Source: Alkalihalobacterium elongatum
Lineage (GTDB): Bacteria > Bacillota > Bacilli > Bacillales > Bacillaceae_F
Length of the DNA: 64,000 nucleotides
Assembly: GCF_019024285.1 (NCBI RefSeq)
Contig: NZ_WMKZ01000015.1
Location: 1-64,000, forward strand
Reading direction: 5' to 3'
Shown here: positions 32,042 through 41,583 of the stretch, piece by piece
Layout: the number at the start of each line of letters is the position of its first letter
How positions within the stretch are numbered: the stretch's first letter is position 1
Notes under the pieces: generated by a model
The model's database searches: none
Seen by the model: the letters and a program-made list of their open reading frames with translations, nothing else
Told to the model about the DNA's origin: nothing
Made by a program: the position numbers and the translations under genes

Positions 32042-33502
32042 ATGTCGATATTAGAAGGAAGTATTTCGGAATTACATAATCGTTTACATAATAAAGAAAT
32101 GTCTGTGTCAGAGCTAGTTAGTGCTTCATACGAAAGAATTAACGCAGTTGACGACAAAATTAAGGCATTTGTTACATTAGATGAGGAAAGAGCAAGAAAT
32201 TATGCAAAATCGTTAGATGAAGCATTAAGCGCAAATAATGAAAGAGGTCTTCTCTTTGGTATTCCTGCTGGAATAAAAGATAATATTGTTACAAGAGGTT
32301 TAACAACAACATGTTCAAGTAAACTGTTAGCAAATTTTGAACCAATGCATAACGCAACAGTTATTGAGCATTTACAAGGTGCCCAGTCTGTAACGATCGG
32401 TAAATTAAATATGGATGAATTTGCAATGGGTTCTTCAACAGAAAACTCTGGTTTCTTTAATACAAAAAATCCGTGGAATACAGATTATGTCCCTGGTGGT
32501 TCTAGTGGAGGTTCTGCAGCTTCTGTAGCCGCAGGAGAGGTTGTATTCTCATTAGGATCGGACACTGGAGGATCAATACGCCAACCCGCATCCTATTGTG
32601 GAGTGGTTGGACTTAAACCAACCTATGGACGTGTTTCTCGTTTTGGACTAGTTGCCTTTGCATCTTCTTTAGATCAAATAGGTCCTATTACACGTAAAGT
32701 TGAAGATAATGCTTTAGTTCTTCAAGTGCTCGCTGGTTACGACAAAATGGATTCGACTTCAGCTAATGTAGAAACATCTGACTACTTATCAGCATTAACC
32801 GGTGAAGTAAAAGGCTTAAAAATTGCAGTACCAAAAGAATACCTAGCTGAAGGTGTCCATGAAGATGTTAAAAACCGTATCTTAGAGTCACTTAAAGTAC
32901 TTGAAGGAATGGGTGCGACTTGGGAGGAAGTGTCTTTACCGCATTCTAAATATGCGGTTGCTACGTATTATCTACTAGCTTCTTCCGAGGCTTCTGCTAA
33001 CTTAGCTCGTTTTGACGGTGTACGTTACGGTGTTCGTTCGGATAATGCTGCAAACTTAATTGAAATGTATAAAGAAACAAGAAGTAAAGGGTTTGGTGAT
33101 GAAGTTAAGCGCCGCATTATGCTTGGAACTTACGCACTGAGCTCTGGTTATTATGATGCATATTATAAAAAAGCACAAAAAGTCCGTACGTTAATTAAAA
33201 AAGACTTTGAAGATGTGTTTGAAAACTATGATGTCATTATTGGACCAACGGCACCGACAACAGCATTTAAAATTGGTGAAAAAGTTAATGACCCGCTAAC
33301 GATGTATGCTAACGACATTCTCACAATTCCAGTCAACTTAGCTGGTGTCCCAGCTATATCAGTTCCTTGCGGTTTAGGTGAAAATGGTATGCCGATTGGA
33401 TTGCAAATTATTGGTAAGCATTTTGATGAAAACACAGTTTATCGTGTAGCTCATGCTTTTGAGCAAGCAACTGAACATCATAAAGCGAAGCCGGAACTTT
33501 AA
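32042..33502 (+). CDS. gatA: Glu-tRNA(Gln) amidotransferase subunit A
   Basis: GatA is an amidase-signature glutaminase that gives ammonia to GatB. The Lys-Ser-Ser triad is visible: the Lys in [14 protein letters not shown], one Ser in [16 protein letters not shown] and the nucleophile Ser in [15 protein letters not shown]. Length is 486 residues. It follows gatC by 13 bp with GGAGGGG. Confidence 0.97.
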   Translation: MSILEGSISELHNRLHNKEMSVSELVSASYERINAVDDKIKAFVTLDEERARNYAKSLDEALSANNERGLLFGIPAGIKDNIVTRGLTTTCSSKLLANFEPMHNATVIEHLQGAQSVTIGKLNMDEFAMGSSTENSGFFNTKNPWNTDYVPGGSSGGSAASVAAGEVVFSLGSDTGGSIRQPASYCGVVGLKPTYGRVSRFGLVAFASSLDQIGPITRKVEDNALVLQVLAGYDKMDSTSANVETSDYLSALTGEVKGLKIAVPKEYLAEGVHEDVKNRILESLKVLEGMGATWEEVSLPHSKYAVATYYLLASSEASANLARFDGVRYGVRSDNAANLIEMYKETRSKGFGDEVKRRIMLGTYALSSGYYDAYYKKAQKVRTLIKKDFEDVFENYDVIIGPTAPTTAFKIGEKVNDPLTMYANDILTIPVNLAGVPAISVPCGLGENGMPIGLQIIGKHFDENTVYRVAHAFEQATEHHKAKPEL

Positions 33503-33516
33503 GGGGGGATATACAA

Positions 33517-34950
33517 ATGAATTTCGAAACGGTAATTGGATTAGAAGTCCACGTCGAGTTAAAGACTAAATCAAAAATTTTCTGTGGCTGTTCGACAGAA
33601 TTTGGTGCCCCGCCAAATACACATACATGTCCAATATGTTTAGGACACCCTGGAGTACTGCCAGTTTTAAATAAACAAGCGGTTGAATATGCGATGCGAG
33701 CATCGATTGCTTTAAATTGTGAAATCGCTGAAGAAACAAAGTTTGATCGTAAAAATTATTTTTATCCAGACAGTCCAAAAGCTTATCAAATCTCCCAGTT
33801 TGATAAACCAATTGGTGAACACGGTTCGATTGAAATAGAAGTGAACGGAGAAAAGAAAACGATTGGAATTACTCGTATTCACCTTGAGGAAGATGCAGGG
33901 AAGTTAACACACTCCGAGTACGGGGACTACTCGTTAGTTGACTTTAATCGTGTAGGAACTCCGTTAATTGAGATTGTATCTGAGCCAGATATTCGTACAC
34001 CAGAGGAAGCCTATGCATACTTAGAAAAGCTGAAAGCTATCCTTGAATATACAGAAGTATCAGATTGTAAAATGGAAGAAGGATCGCTTCGTTGTGACGC
34101 CAATATTTCACTTCGTCCAGTTGGTCAAAAAGAGTTCGGTACAAAAACAGAGCTGAAGAATTTAAACTCATTTGCCAACGTTCAAAAGGGATTAGCTTAT
34201 GAAGAAATTCGTCAAGAGAAGGAATTACTAGAAGGAAACGTAATCAATCAGGAAACACGTCGTTGGGACGATGGAAAAAAAGAGACGATCTTAATGCGAG
34301 TTAAAGAAGGATCTGACGATTACCGTTACTTCCCAGACCCAGATCTTGTTTCTATTTTTATCGATGAGGAGTGGAAGGAGCGAGTTCGAAGCCAAATTCC
34401 AGAGCTTCCTCATGAACGTCAAACACGTTATGTAGCAGACCTTAATCTTTCCGAATATGATGCACAAGTTTTAACTGCATCTAAGGCGATGTCTGACTTC
34501 TTTGAAAAAACATTAGCACAAGGCGGAGATGCGAAACAAGTGGCCAACTGGTTAATGGGAGATGTATCAGCGTACCTAAATTCGAATAACAAAGAAATTG
34601 GCGACGTACCATTAACGCCAGAAAATCTTACAAAAATGATTTCTTTAATTGAAAAAGGGACAATTTCATCTAAGATTGCTAAAACGGTCTTCAAAGAAAT
34701 GATCGAAAATGGTGGCGACCCAGAAGCGATTGTAAAGGAAAAAGGTCTCGTACAAATTTCAGATGAAGGTGAATTACGAAGCATTGTCGTAACTATCCTT
34801 AATAATAACCAACAGTCTGTAGATGACTTTAAGGCAGGTAAGCAAAAAGCAATTGGCTTCCTAGTCGGCCAAGTGATGAAGGAAACAAAAGGTAAAGCAA
34901 ACCCACCAATGGTTAATAAGTTAATTGCTGAAGAAATTGGCAAACGATAG
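33517..34950 (+). CDS. gatB: Glu-tRNA(Gln) amidotransferase subunit B
   Basis: GatB activates and amidates the Glu on tRNA. Signatures are [18 protein letters not shown] at the start, the zinc cysteines CGCS and [28 protein letters not shown], and the C-terminal GatB/Yqey tail ([19 protein letters not shown]). Length is 477 residues. The gatCAB genes are contiguous. Confidence 0.97.
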   Translation: MNFETVIGLEVHVELKTKSKIFCGCSTEFGAPPNTHTCPICLGHPGVLPVLNKQAVEYAMRASIALNCEIAEETKFDRKNYFYPDSPKAYQISQFDKPIGEHGSIEIEVNGEKKTIGITRIHLEEDAGKLTHSEYGDYSLVDFNRVGTPLIEIVSEPDIRTPEEAYAYLEKLKAILEYTEVSDCKMEEGSLRCDANISLRPVGQKEFGTKTELKNLNSFANVQKGLAYEEIRQEKELLEGNVINQETRRWDDGKKETILMRVKEGSDDYRYFPDPDLVSIFIDEEWKERVRSQIPELPHERQTRYVADLNLSEYDAQVLTASKAMSDFFEKTLAQGGDAKQVANWLMGDVSAYLNSNNKEIGDVPLTPENLTKMISLIEKGTISSKIAKTVFKEMIENGGDPEAIVKEKGLVQISDEGELRSIVVTILNNNQQSVDDFKAGKQKAIGFLVGQVMKETKGKANPPMVNKLIAEEIGKR

Positions 34951-34986
34951 GCTTGGTACGGTGTAATATGCAAATAGGGTACACAC

Positions 34987-35034
34987 AGGCCCTTATCTTG
35001 CCCAAAACGGTGATTCGCGTTAAAATAAGGGCCT
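34987..35034. repeat. Perfect 10-bp inverted repeat after gatB
   Basis: AGGCCCTTAT (34987-34996) and ATAAGGGCCT (35025-35034) flank 28 bases. No T run follows, so it is not a classic terminator. It is the first of three hairpins in the spacer between gatB and the convergent BCCT gene. Confidence 0.6.
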
Positions 35035-35074
35035 TATGAGTCCGTAAAAAAAGTAATGAGTACTTAAAAAAATG

Positions 35075-35099
35075 CAGTTTTTATATACATTAAAAACTG
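35075..35099. terminator. AT-rich hairpin, second of three
   Basis: CAGTTTTTA (35075-35083) and TAAAAACTG (35091-35099) pair perfectly around seven bases. It may end gatB transcription weakly. Confidence 0.45.
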
Positions 35100-35108
35100 A
35101 AAACGTCT

Positions 35109-35157
35109 AGCGCAAGCGCCCGGCGAGACTTCGCTAAATGGGCGCTTGCGCTTTTCT
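35109..35157. terminator. GC-rich terminator/repeat between convergent genes
   Basis: AGCGCAAGCGCCC (35109-35121) and GGGCGCTTGCGCT (35140-35152) form a 13-bp perfect stem followed by TTTTCTT. The sequence resembles the widespread Bacillaceae intergenic element with ends like GCGCAAGCGCC. It ends ten bases before the BCCT stop codon on the other strand. Confidence 0.8.
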
Positions 35158-35167
35158 TAAATAAACC

Positions 35168-36700
35168 TTATGTTGGGTTGGGTCGTTCTTTCACTACAAC
35201 TTCTTTCTTCCGTTCTTTTTGTTTTTTAGGTCCAAGTTCGGCATTTAAAGATTTGACCATTGAGAACGCCATTGCAATTAGTACAAAGGTTAGTGGAAAG
35301 GCGCTAACGATAATCGCCGTTTGCAAGCCAGCTAATCCACCAGTATACATTAGGATAGAAGCAGAGGCTGCTAATAGGATCCCCCACACATATTTGATAA
35401 TATTGGGCGGCTCTAAACTTCCATTTGTCGTTTGCATCCCAAGGACAAATGTAGCCGAATCAGCGGATGTAATAAAGAAAACGGTTATTAAAAACAGGGT
35501 AACGATAATCAATAGAGCACTTAGCGGCAGCTGTTGAAAAACTAGAAATAAAGCTGTTTCAAGGGTTTGTTCGGAGACTGGAATACCTAAATTGTATTCA
35601 AGATGAATACCAGTACCGCCGAAAACGGCAAACCATAGAGCACATACAATCGTTGGAATGAATAAAACAGCCACTACGAACTCTCTAACGGTACGCCCTC
35701 TAGAAACACGAGCAATAAAAGTCCCGACAAACGGTGCCCACGCAATCCACCATGCCCAATAAAAAATAGTCCATCCTTGTATCCAAGCTGCATTATCTGC
35801 ATTAAAAGGTGCCAAACGTAAGCCCATTGCAGGTAAATTTTGAATGTAAGAACCTAAAGTGGTAGTAAAAAGCTCTAACAAGAACACTGTAGGTCCAAGG
35901 AAAAGTACACTGAAAAATAAAAGCACAGCTAGTATCATATTGGTATTGCTTAAATATTTTATTCCTCTTTTAATTCCAGTCCCAGCTGAAATGAGAAAAA
36001 GGACTGTGATAATTGCTATAATTAACAGTTGGATACCAAATGTATTTGGAATACCTGTTACGTAGCTTAATCCTCCATTAATTTGAGCTGCACCTAAGCC
36101 GAGGGAAGCAGCGACTCCAAAGATGGTAGCAAATACCGCAACGACATCAATAACTCCGCCAATCGGTCCTTTTGTTTTCTCTCCTAATATTGGATATAAC
36201 GTAGCACTAAGTAACCCAGGATAGCCTTTTCTGAATTTAAAATAAGCCAATCCTAACGCAATCGTTGCGTATATCGCCCAAGCATGGAGTCCCCAGTGGA
36301 GATATGTATACCTTAAAGCTTGCGTAGCTGCTGCACTTGTTCCAGCTTCACCTAAAGGCGGGTTAGCAAAGTGCGAGACTGGCTCTGAAACGCCGAAAAA
36401 AAGTAATCCAATTCCCATCCCAGCACTAAATAACATCGCAAACCAAGTCGGTCGGCTGAACTCTGGTTTATCCTCATCTTTCCCGAGTTTTACTTTACCG
36501 TAGCGACTGAAAATAAGAAACAAAGCAAAGATAAGAAAAAAAGTAGCAGAAAGTTGGTAGAACCAACCAAAGTTCTGTAAAAAGAAGCTTAACGTAACAT
36601 CCATAACGCTAGTTAACTGATTTGGTAATAGGACACCCCAAAGTACGAATACAATTGCAATTACAACAGATATCCAGAATACCTTAGTTGCTTTCTCCAT
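35168..36700 (-). CDS. BCCT-family betaine/choline transporter (OpuD type)
   Basis: This 510-residue carrier has twelve hydrophobic helices. The glycine motif SAGMGIGLLFFGVSEPV is the BCCT substrate/sodium segment, and the tryptophan-rich region FYWAWWIAWAPFVGTFIARVSRGRTVREF lies in helix 8 and after. It likely imports glycine betaine or a similar osmoprotectant with sodium. I use the ATG at 36700 because AAGGAG lies nine bases upstream; a longer reading frame exists but its first 31 residues are polar with no site. The C-terminal end is short and charged. Confidence 0.9.
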   Translation of the reverse strand: MEKATKVFWISVVIAIVFVLWGVLLPNQLTSVMDVTLSFFLQNFGWFYQLSATFFLIFALFLIFSRYGKVKLGKDEDKPEFSRPTWFAMLFSAGMGIGLLFFGVSEPVSHFANPPLGEAGTSAAATQALRYTYLHWGLHAWAIYATIALGLAYFKFRKGYPGLLSATLYPILGEKTKGPIGGVIDVVAVFATIFGVAASLGLGAAQINGGLSYVTGIPNTFGIQLLIIAIITVLFLISAGTGIKRGIKYLSNTNMILAVLLFFSVLFLGPTVFLLELFTTTLGSYIQNLPAMGLRLAPFNADNAAWIQGWTIFYWAWWIAWAPFVGTFIARVSRGRTVREFVVAVLFIPTIVCALWFAVFGGTGIHLEYNLGIPVSEQTLETALFLVFQQLPLSALLIIVTLFLITVFFITSADSATFVLGMQTTNGSLEPPNIIKYVWGILLAASASILMYTGGLAGLQTAIIVSAFPLTFVLIAMAFSMVKSLNAELGPKKQKERKKEVVVKERPNPT

Positions 36701-36946
36701 ATGTACACGCTCCTTCTTTTTACTATAGCTTTTCATGGTTTTATGCTCTTTATGTGTTTCCAAGGCGACTGGTAATATGTAGTAGGGTTGCATATTTATA
36801 AATAAATCGTAAAAGCGCTAAATTTTTTTCAGGACAATCTAGAGCACATTAATTGGTTTATTTTCTATAATGGTGTAAATTGGTACTAAAGCGAGCGAAA
36901 GAAATTCAGCATGTCTTTTTCCGAATAAATAGGAGAGGGTGCGAAA

Positions 36947-37549
36947 ATGGAATGGGAAATGATTGTTTCAGTTTTATATGATTTTGGTTATGGAGGTCTA
37001 TTTCTGTGGCTTTGGTTAGGTATGTTTATTTTTCCTGTTCCTAATGAAGTCATTGTAATTAGCATCGGGTGGTTATCTAACGGCTATTTAGAAGTAATTC
37101 CTGCATTTGCGGCAGCTTACTTTGGGATTATTACCGCTACGACAACGACATTTTTAATTGGTCGCTTTGCTGGAGCCCCACTTCTTAGTAAATTAAAAAA
37201 TCGAGCTCCAATAAAAAAGGGTAAGAAACTGATTGACGAACACGGTACTTATGCACTTTTTTTCTGTTGTTTTTTTGCTGGTTTAAGACACGCGATACCT
37301 TTTTTATGCGGGACTAGAAAACTTTCATATGTAACGTTTGCGCTAGTTTCATATACTAGTTGTTTCATATGGTGCTCTATCTTATTTGGATTTGGTCGTT
37401 TTATTGTAGTAACTGGAATAGAGAGTTTACAACAGCACAATATTTATTTTGTTTCAATCATTGTTTTTGCAATAGCTGTCATTGGCTTTTTCATAAAAAA
37501 CCAAATTAAAACTAAAAGAGAAAATGAAGCTACGACATATACAAGTTAG
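36947..37549 (+). CDS. DedA-family membrane protein
   Basis: The 200-residue protein has about five hydrophobic segments and the DedA motifs IFPVPNEVIVISIGWLS and FLIGRFAGAPLLSKL, plus a CFFAGLRHAIPFLCGTRKLSYVTF block. DedA proteins act in lipid carrier recycling (undecaprenyl phosphate or phospholipid scrambling). Which lipid is used here is unknown. AGGAGAGGG precedes the start. It is divergent from the BCCT gene and appears monocistronic. Confidence 0.88.
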   Translation: MEWEMIVSVLYDFGYGGLFLWLWLGMFIFPVPNEVIVISIGWLSNGYLEVIPAFAAAYFGIITATTTTFLIGRFAGAPLLSKLKNRAPIKKGKKLIDEHGTYALFFCCFFAGLRHAIPFLCGTRKLSYVTFALVSYTSCFIWCSILFGFGRFIVVTGIESLQQHNIYFVSIIVFAIAVIGFFIKNQIKTKRENEATTYTS

Positions 37550-37598
37550 TAGTTATACGAAAATAAATAGAAAAATACAGTTTGTCTTTGAATTATTT

Positions 37599-37640
37599 CG
37601 ATGCCCGTAATAAAATAGAGGTATCGATTTTTTATTTTTT
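37599..37640 (+). terminator. Probable dedA terminator
   Basis: CGATGCC (37599-37605) pairs with GGTATCG (37620-37626), with one G-T pair, followed by ATTTTTTATTTTTT. Confidence 0.6.
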
Positions 37641-37785
37641 TGGAAGTGTTAAAGTGTCTGTAGATAATCGTTGATTTTTGGCTTATCGTGTGAAATGCAA
37701 AGTTCATATCTTTCAGTCTACATTTTAGGTTTAACATTTATCAAAAATATGCGTAATCAATACAATGATTAAAGGAGCTGTATTC

Positions 37786-38937
37786 ATGAAAGCAATTATT
37801 AATGCACATATTTTAGGAGATAACGAAATTTCGAATGGGACAATTGTCTTTGAAGAAGGTAAGATCATGAAGATTGGAACTAGTGAAGAGGTTGAAATTC
37901 CAGATAAGGCAGAAATTATTGATGCCAACGGTAGATATGTAACGCCAGGATTTATTGATGCACACACCCATTTAGGTATCGATGAAGAAGGGGTTCGATG
38001 GGAAGGACAAGATTATAACGAAACGACATCAGCTGTTACACCACATTTACGCGCGATGGACGGAATTTATCCGTATGATCAAGGGTTTCACGATGCAGTC
38101 GCTGCAGGTGTGACAACGGCTCAAGTTTTACCTGGTAGCGCAAATGTCATTGGTGGCTTAACAGTCTGTATTAAAATTAGGCTTGGAAAATCAGTAGATG
38201 AGATGGTAATCCGTCAGCCATCTGGACTAAAAATTGCACTTGGAGAAAATCCAAAGGGAGCTCACGGTAATCATGGACGAGCACCTAAAACAAGAATGGC
38301 TGTCGCAGCTATTCTGCGTGAACAATTTTCAAAAGCGAAGAATTATATGGAGAAAAAGCAAAAAGGTGAAAATGTATTTGATTTTGAATTAGAAGCTCTA
38401 CAGTTGGCACTAGAAAAGAAAATTCCAGTTCGCGCTCATGCCCACCGCGCCGATGACATAATGACAGTTATTCGAATTGCAAAAGAATTTGATTTAGATT
38501 TAAGTGTTGAGCATACGACTGAAGGACATCAAATTGCTCACTTACTAGCAGAAAGTGGTGCGAAGTTTACAGTAGGACCAACGATTTCAAGCCGTAGTAA
38601 GGTGGAGCTAAGAGATAAAGGGTGGCAAACGTATAAGGCGTTAGAACAGGCAAATGTTCCCTTTGCAATGACGACTGATCATCCTGTTATTCCGATACAG
38701 TATTTACAAACCTCTGTAAGTATAGCAGTCAAAGAAGGTCTCTCTGAACAAACTGCGTTAAAGTCAGTTACGGAACACGCTGCTGCTGTACTAGGTATAG
38801 AAGATCGTACAGGTACTCTTGAGGTTGGAAAAGATGCAGATATCGTCATCTGGGATGCACACCCGCTAAAACAAAATAGTTATTCATGGAAAACATTTGT
38901 AGATGGGAATATTGTGTACGAACAAGAAAACAGATAA
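37786..38937 (+). CDS. Metal-dependent amidohydrolase (imidazolonepropionase-like)
   Basis: The 383-residue enzyme has the amidohydrolase layout: FIDAHTHLGIDEEG near residue 56 binds the first metal, VRAHAHRADDI and VEHTTEGH supply later histidines, and TTDHPVIP carries the metal Asp. The N- and C-terminal strands form the small beta domain. The substrate is not evident; it may be a peptide-derived or cyclic amide. AAGGAG lies nine bases before ATG 37786, which I prefer over the ATG at 37765. Apparently a single-gene unit. Confidence 0.85.
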   Translation: MKAIINAHILGDNEISNGTIVFEEGKIMKIGTSEEVEIPDKAEIIDANGRYVTPGFIDAHTHLGIDEEGVRWEGQDYNETTSAVTPHLRAMDGIYPYDQGFHDAVAAGVTTAQVLPGSANVIGGLTVCIKIRLGKSVDEMVIRQPSGLKIALGENPKGAHGNHGRAPKTRMAVAAILREQFSKAKNYMEKKQKGENVFDFELEALQLALEKKIPVRAHAHRADDIMTVIRIAKEFDLDLSVEHTTEGHQIAHLLAESGAKFTVGPTISSRSKVELRDKGWQTYKALEQANVPFAMTTDHPVIPIQYLQTSVSIAVKEGLSEQTALKSVTEHAAAVLGIEDRTGTLEVGKDADIVIWDAHPLKQNSYSWKTFVDGNIVYEQENR

Positions 38938-38984
38938 TATATGATGTTTCAAAACAATGTCAAAAATATAATCCTTTTCAACTA

Positions 38985-39037
38985 ATTTTCAGTGAGGGAT
39001 GAAGGAAACCCTCACTGGAAAAAGTCACTTTTGAGAT
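38985..39037 (+). repeat. Dispersed hairpin repeat, copy 1
   Basis: CAGTGAGGG (38990-38998) pairs with CCCTCACTG (39009-39017); flanking TTTT and GGAAAA extend it. The same layout, ATTTTCAGTG-GGATGAA-GAAA-CCT-ACTG-AAAAAGT then CACTTT, recurs at 57039-57090. Thus it is a dispersed element rather than only the terminator of the preceding gene. Confidence 0.65.
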
Positions 39038-39126
39038 AGTACTTGTATAAGTTGTATGTATCCCTTATCATACAAGTTAATAGATTGTAATAAGATGGAT
39101 ATTACTTCATAAAAGTGGGAGATAGT

Positions 39127-40017
39127 ATGAAACGAGCCCGAATTATTTATAATCCAACTTCAGGAAGAGAGCAAATGCGTAAAAGTTTGCCGTATGTTCT
39201 GGAGCGACTCGAAAAAGTTGGCTATGAAGCATCTGCACATGCAACAACAGGTGAAGGCTGTGCAATAAAGGCTGCAAGGTTAGCAGGCGAGAGAGGTTTT
39301 GATTTAGTTATTGCTGCAGGTGGCGACGGAACCATCTTTGAAGTAGTCAATGGTCTAGCCGAATTAGAAAATCGTCCGCTTTTAGGACTAATTCCTGGGG
39401 GCACAACGAATGATTTTGCCAGAGCGCTTCATATTCCAAGGGATATTGTAGAAGCTTGTGATGTATTATGTGGAGAACACCAGCAGCCTATTGATATTGG
39501 CAAAGTAGGGAGTCAGTACTTTATTAATATAGCAGCTGGTGGAACGCTAACAGAGCTAACGTATGAAGTTCCTAGTAAACTTAAAACATTAGTGGGACAA
39601 CTTGCTTATTATATAAAAGGTCTAGAAAAGCTCCCGTCGATTTCACCGACTTCTGTAAGAATCGAGTATGATGGAAAACTTTTCGAAGGTGAAATTATGA
39701 TGTTTCTTGTCTCGAATACGAACTCAGTGGGTGGCTTCGAAAAGCTAGCACCAGATGCGTCGATTCAAGATGGGTTATTTGATCTGATTATTGTTAAAAA
39801 GACGTCTTTTCCAGAATTTATTCGAATCGGTGGCTTAGCGATGCGAGGAGAACATATGAATCATCCGAAAGTCATTTATACACAAGCCAATCGAATTAAG
39901 GTATATGTTGAAGGAGATATGCAACTAAATCTCGATGGTGAATATGGTGGGATGCTGCCCGGAGAATTTGTTAATCTTTACCAACATTTTCAAATCCTGT
40001 GTCCACCCAAAAGGTAG
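39127..40017 (+). CDS. dgkB: Diacylglycerol kinase (lipid kinase family)
   Basis: DgkB phosphorylates diacylglycerol, recycling lipid released by lipoteichoic acid synthesis. The nucleotide motif AAGGDGTIFEVVNGLAE and IPGGTTNDFARAL mark the DAGK catalytic domain. The C-terminal beta domain ends with LNLDGEYGGMLPGEF. Length is 296 residues. GGGAGAT sits five bases before ATG 39127; a GTG at 39115 is within that site. It sits between the gat and rlmCD genes as in B. subtilis. Confidence 0.93.
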   Translation: MKRARIIYNPTSGREQMRKSLPYVLERLEKVGYEASAHATTGEGCAIKAARLAGERGFDLVIAAGGDGTIFEVVNGLAELENRPLLGLIPGGTTNDFARALHIPRDIVEACDVLCGEHQQPIDIGKVGSQYFINIAAGGTLTELTYEVPSKLKTLVGQLAYYIKGLEKLPSISPTSVRIEYDGKLFEGEIMMFLVSNTNSVGGFEKLAPDASIQDGLFDLIIVKKTSFPEFIRIGGLAMRGEHMNHPKVIYTQANRIKVYVEGDMQLNLDGEYGGMLPGEFVNLYQHFQILCPPKR

Positions 40018-40023
40018 AAAAAG

Positions 40024-40049
40024 AAGAGCATAGCAAATGCTCTTTTTTT
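40024..40049 (+). terminator. Terminator after dgkB
   Basis: AAGAGCAT (40024-40031) and ATGCTCTT (40037-40044) form an 8-bp perfect stem with a 5-nt loop and a T tail. Confidence 0.9.
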
Positions 40050-40139
40050 GTTGGTCTTTAGCAGTAAATAAGAGGTAATACTATAAAAAAGACACAATAT
40101 TGGCCTTAATAAGGATACAAAGTTTTTCTAAGTAATGAG

Positions 40140-40151
40140 TTATGCTACAAT
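40140..40151 (+). promoter_or_regulatory. Extended -10 promoter of rlmCD
   Basis: TGCTACAAT (TG at 40143-40144, TACAAT at 40146-40151) is an extended -10 element, 38 bp before the start; no good -35 is visible. Confidence 0.45.
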
Positions 40152-40188
40152 CATGAAAGCATAAACGGACGTAAAGGAAGAGATTAAG

Positions 40189-41562
40189 ATGAGTAAACAT
40201 AATATACCTGTACAAAAAAACAAACAGTATGAAGTAGTCTTTGAAGATTTAACTCATGAGGGAGCGGCTGTTGCAAAAATAGAAGGGTATACCCTTTTTG
40301 TACCAAAAGCTCTTCCTGGTGAACGTGGATTAGTAAAAGTGACAAAGGTAAATAAAGGTTATGGATTTGGCCGGTTAATGGAACAGATAGAAACTAGTGA
40401 GCATCGTGCAGAACCACCTTGCCCTGTCTATCATCAGTGTGGGGGATGTCAGCTGCAGCATTTAAGTTATGATGCGCAATTACAACAAAAACAGAAGATG
40501 GTAAGAGATGTACTTGAACGAATCGGCAAGATCTCTGGTATCCCTGTCCATCCTACGATTGGAATGAACAATCCGTGGCGATATCGTAATAAGGCACAAG
40601 TTCCCGTAGCTACAAGGGAAGGTGGACTTGTGGCTGGTTTTTATCAAGAAAGAACCCATCATATCATTGATATGGATGAGTGTTTAATTCAACAAGATGC
40701 GAATGATAAAGTGGTTCAAGTAGTAAAAGAAATTGCTAATAAACTTCACATTAAAGGGTATGACGAAGAAAAGCATAAAGGTGTATTGCGTCATGTTGTC
40801 GCAAGGTATGGCTTAGTGACAAAAGAGGTAATGGTAGTACTTGTTACACGAACAAACGACCTACCTAATAAAGAGCAGATTATTAAGGAAATAAAAATTC
40901 GATTACCTGAAGTCAAGTCAATTGTTCATAACATTAATAGCAAGAGGACAAATGTCATCTTTGGTGAACAAACGAAGGTTCTTTGGGGTGAAGAGTATAT
41001 ATACGACTATATCGGTCACGTAAAATTTGCTATTTCCGCTAGATCTTTTTACCAAGCCAATCCAGAGCAAACGAGAGTTTTGTACGATAAAGCATTAGAA
41101 TATGCGCAGTTAACTAGTGATGATACGGTGATTGATGCCTACTGTGGTATTGGTACGATCTCATTATTTTTAGCTCAAAAAGCGAAGCACGTGTATGGGG
41201 TTGAAATTGTACCAGAAGCGATTGATGATGCAAAGCGCAATGCTAAATTAAATAATATAGAAAATGTCGATTTCGCTGTCGGTGAAGCGGAAAAAGTCAT
41301 TCCATGGTGGTATGCTCAAGGCATTCATGCAGATGTGATCGTTGTAGATCCTCCTCGAAAAGGCTGTGACGAAGCATTATTAAATACGATTATTCAAATG
41401 AAGCCAAAGCGTGTAGTATATGTCAGCTGTAATCCAGCAACATTGGCCCGCGATTTACGCGTGCTAGAAGATGGTGGCTATAAGACGAAGGAAGTTCAAC
41501 CAGTAGATATGTTCCCTCATACAATGCATGTTGAAAGTGTTGCAGTGTTAGAACTAAATTAA
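40189..41562 (+). CDS. rlmCD: 23S rRNA m5U methyltransferase RlmCD
   Basis: RlmCD methylates two uridines of 23S rRNA in Bacillus. A TRAM domain comes first (residues 1-60). The 4Fe-4S cysteines follow in [17 protein letters not shown], with a fourth in DECLIQQ. The catalytic methyltransferase domain has [26 protein letters not shown] and the nucleophile [12 protein letters not shown]. Length is 457 residues. First of three closely spaced genes with rlmK-like and pgmB (21 and 6 bp gaps). Confidence 0.93.
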   Translation: MSKHNIPVQKNKQYEVVFEDLTHEGAAVAKIEGYTLFVPKALPGERGLVKVTKVNKGYGFGRLMEQIETSEHRAEPPCPVYHQCGGCQLQHLSYDAQLQQKQKMVRDVLERIGKISGIPVHPTIGMNNPWRYRNKAQVPVATREGGLVAGFYQERTHHIIDMDECLIQQDANDKVVQVVKEIANKLHIKGYDEEKHKGVLRHVVARYGLVTKEVMVVLVTRTNDLPNKEQIIKEIKIRLPEVKSIVHNINSKRTNVIFGEQTKVLWGEEYIYDYIGHVKFAISARSFYQANPEQTRVLYDKALEYAQLTSDDTVIDAYCGIGTISLFLAQKAKHVYGVEIVPEAIDDAKRNAKLNNIENVDFAVGEAEKVIPWWYAQGIHADVIVVDPPRKGCDEALLNTIIQMKPKRVVYVSCNPATLARDLRVLEDGGYKTKEVQPVDMFPHTMHVESVAVLELN

Positions 41563-41583
41563 GAAAAATTAGAGGATGAAACG

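Noticed and set aside
34428-34973. 181-residue frame antisense to gatB
   Set aside because: Overlaps gatB almost completely, has no family pattern, and gatB is certain.
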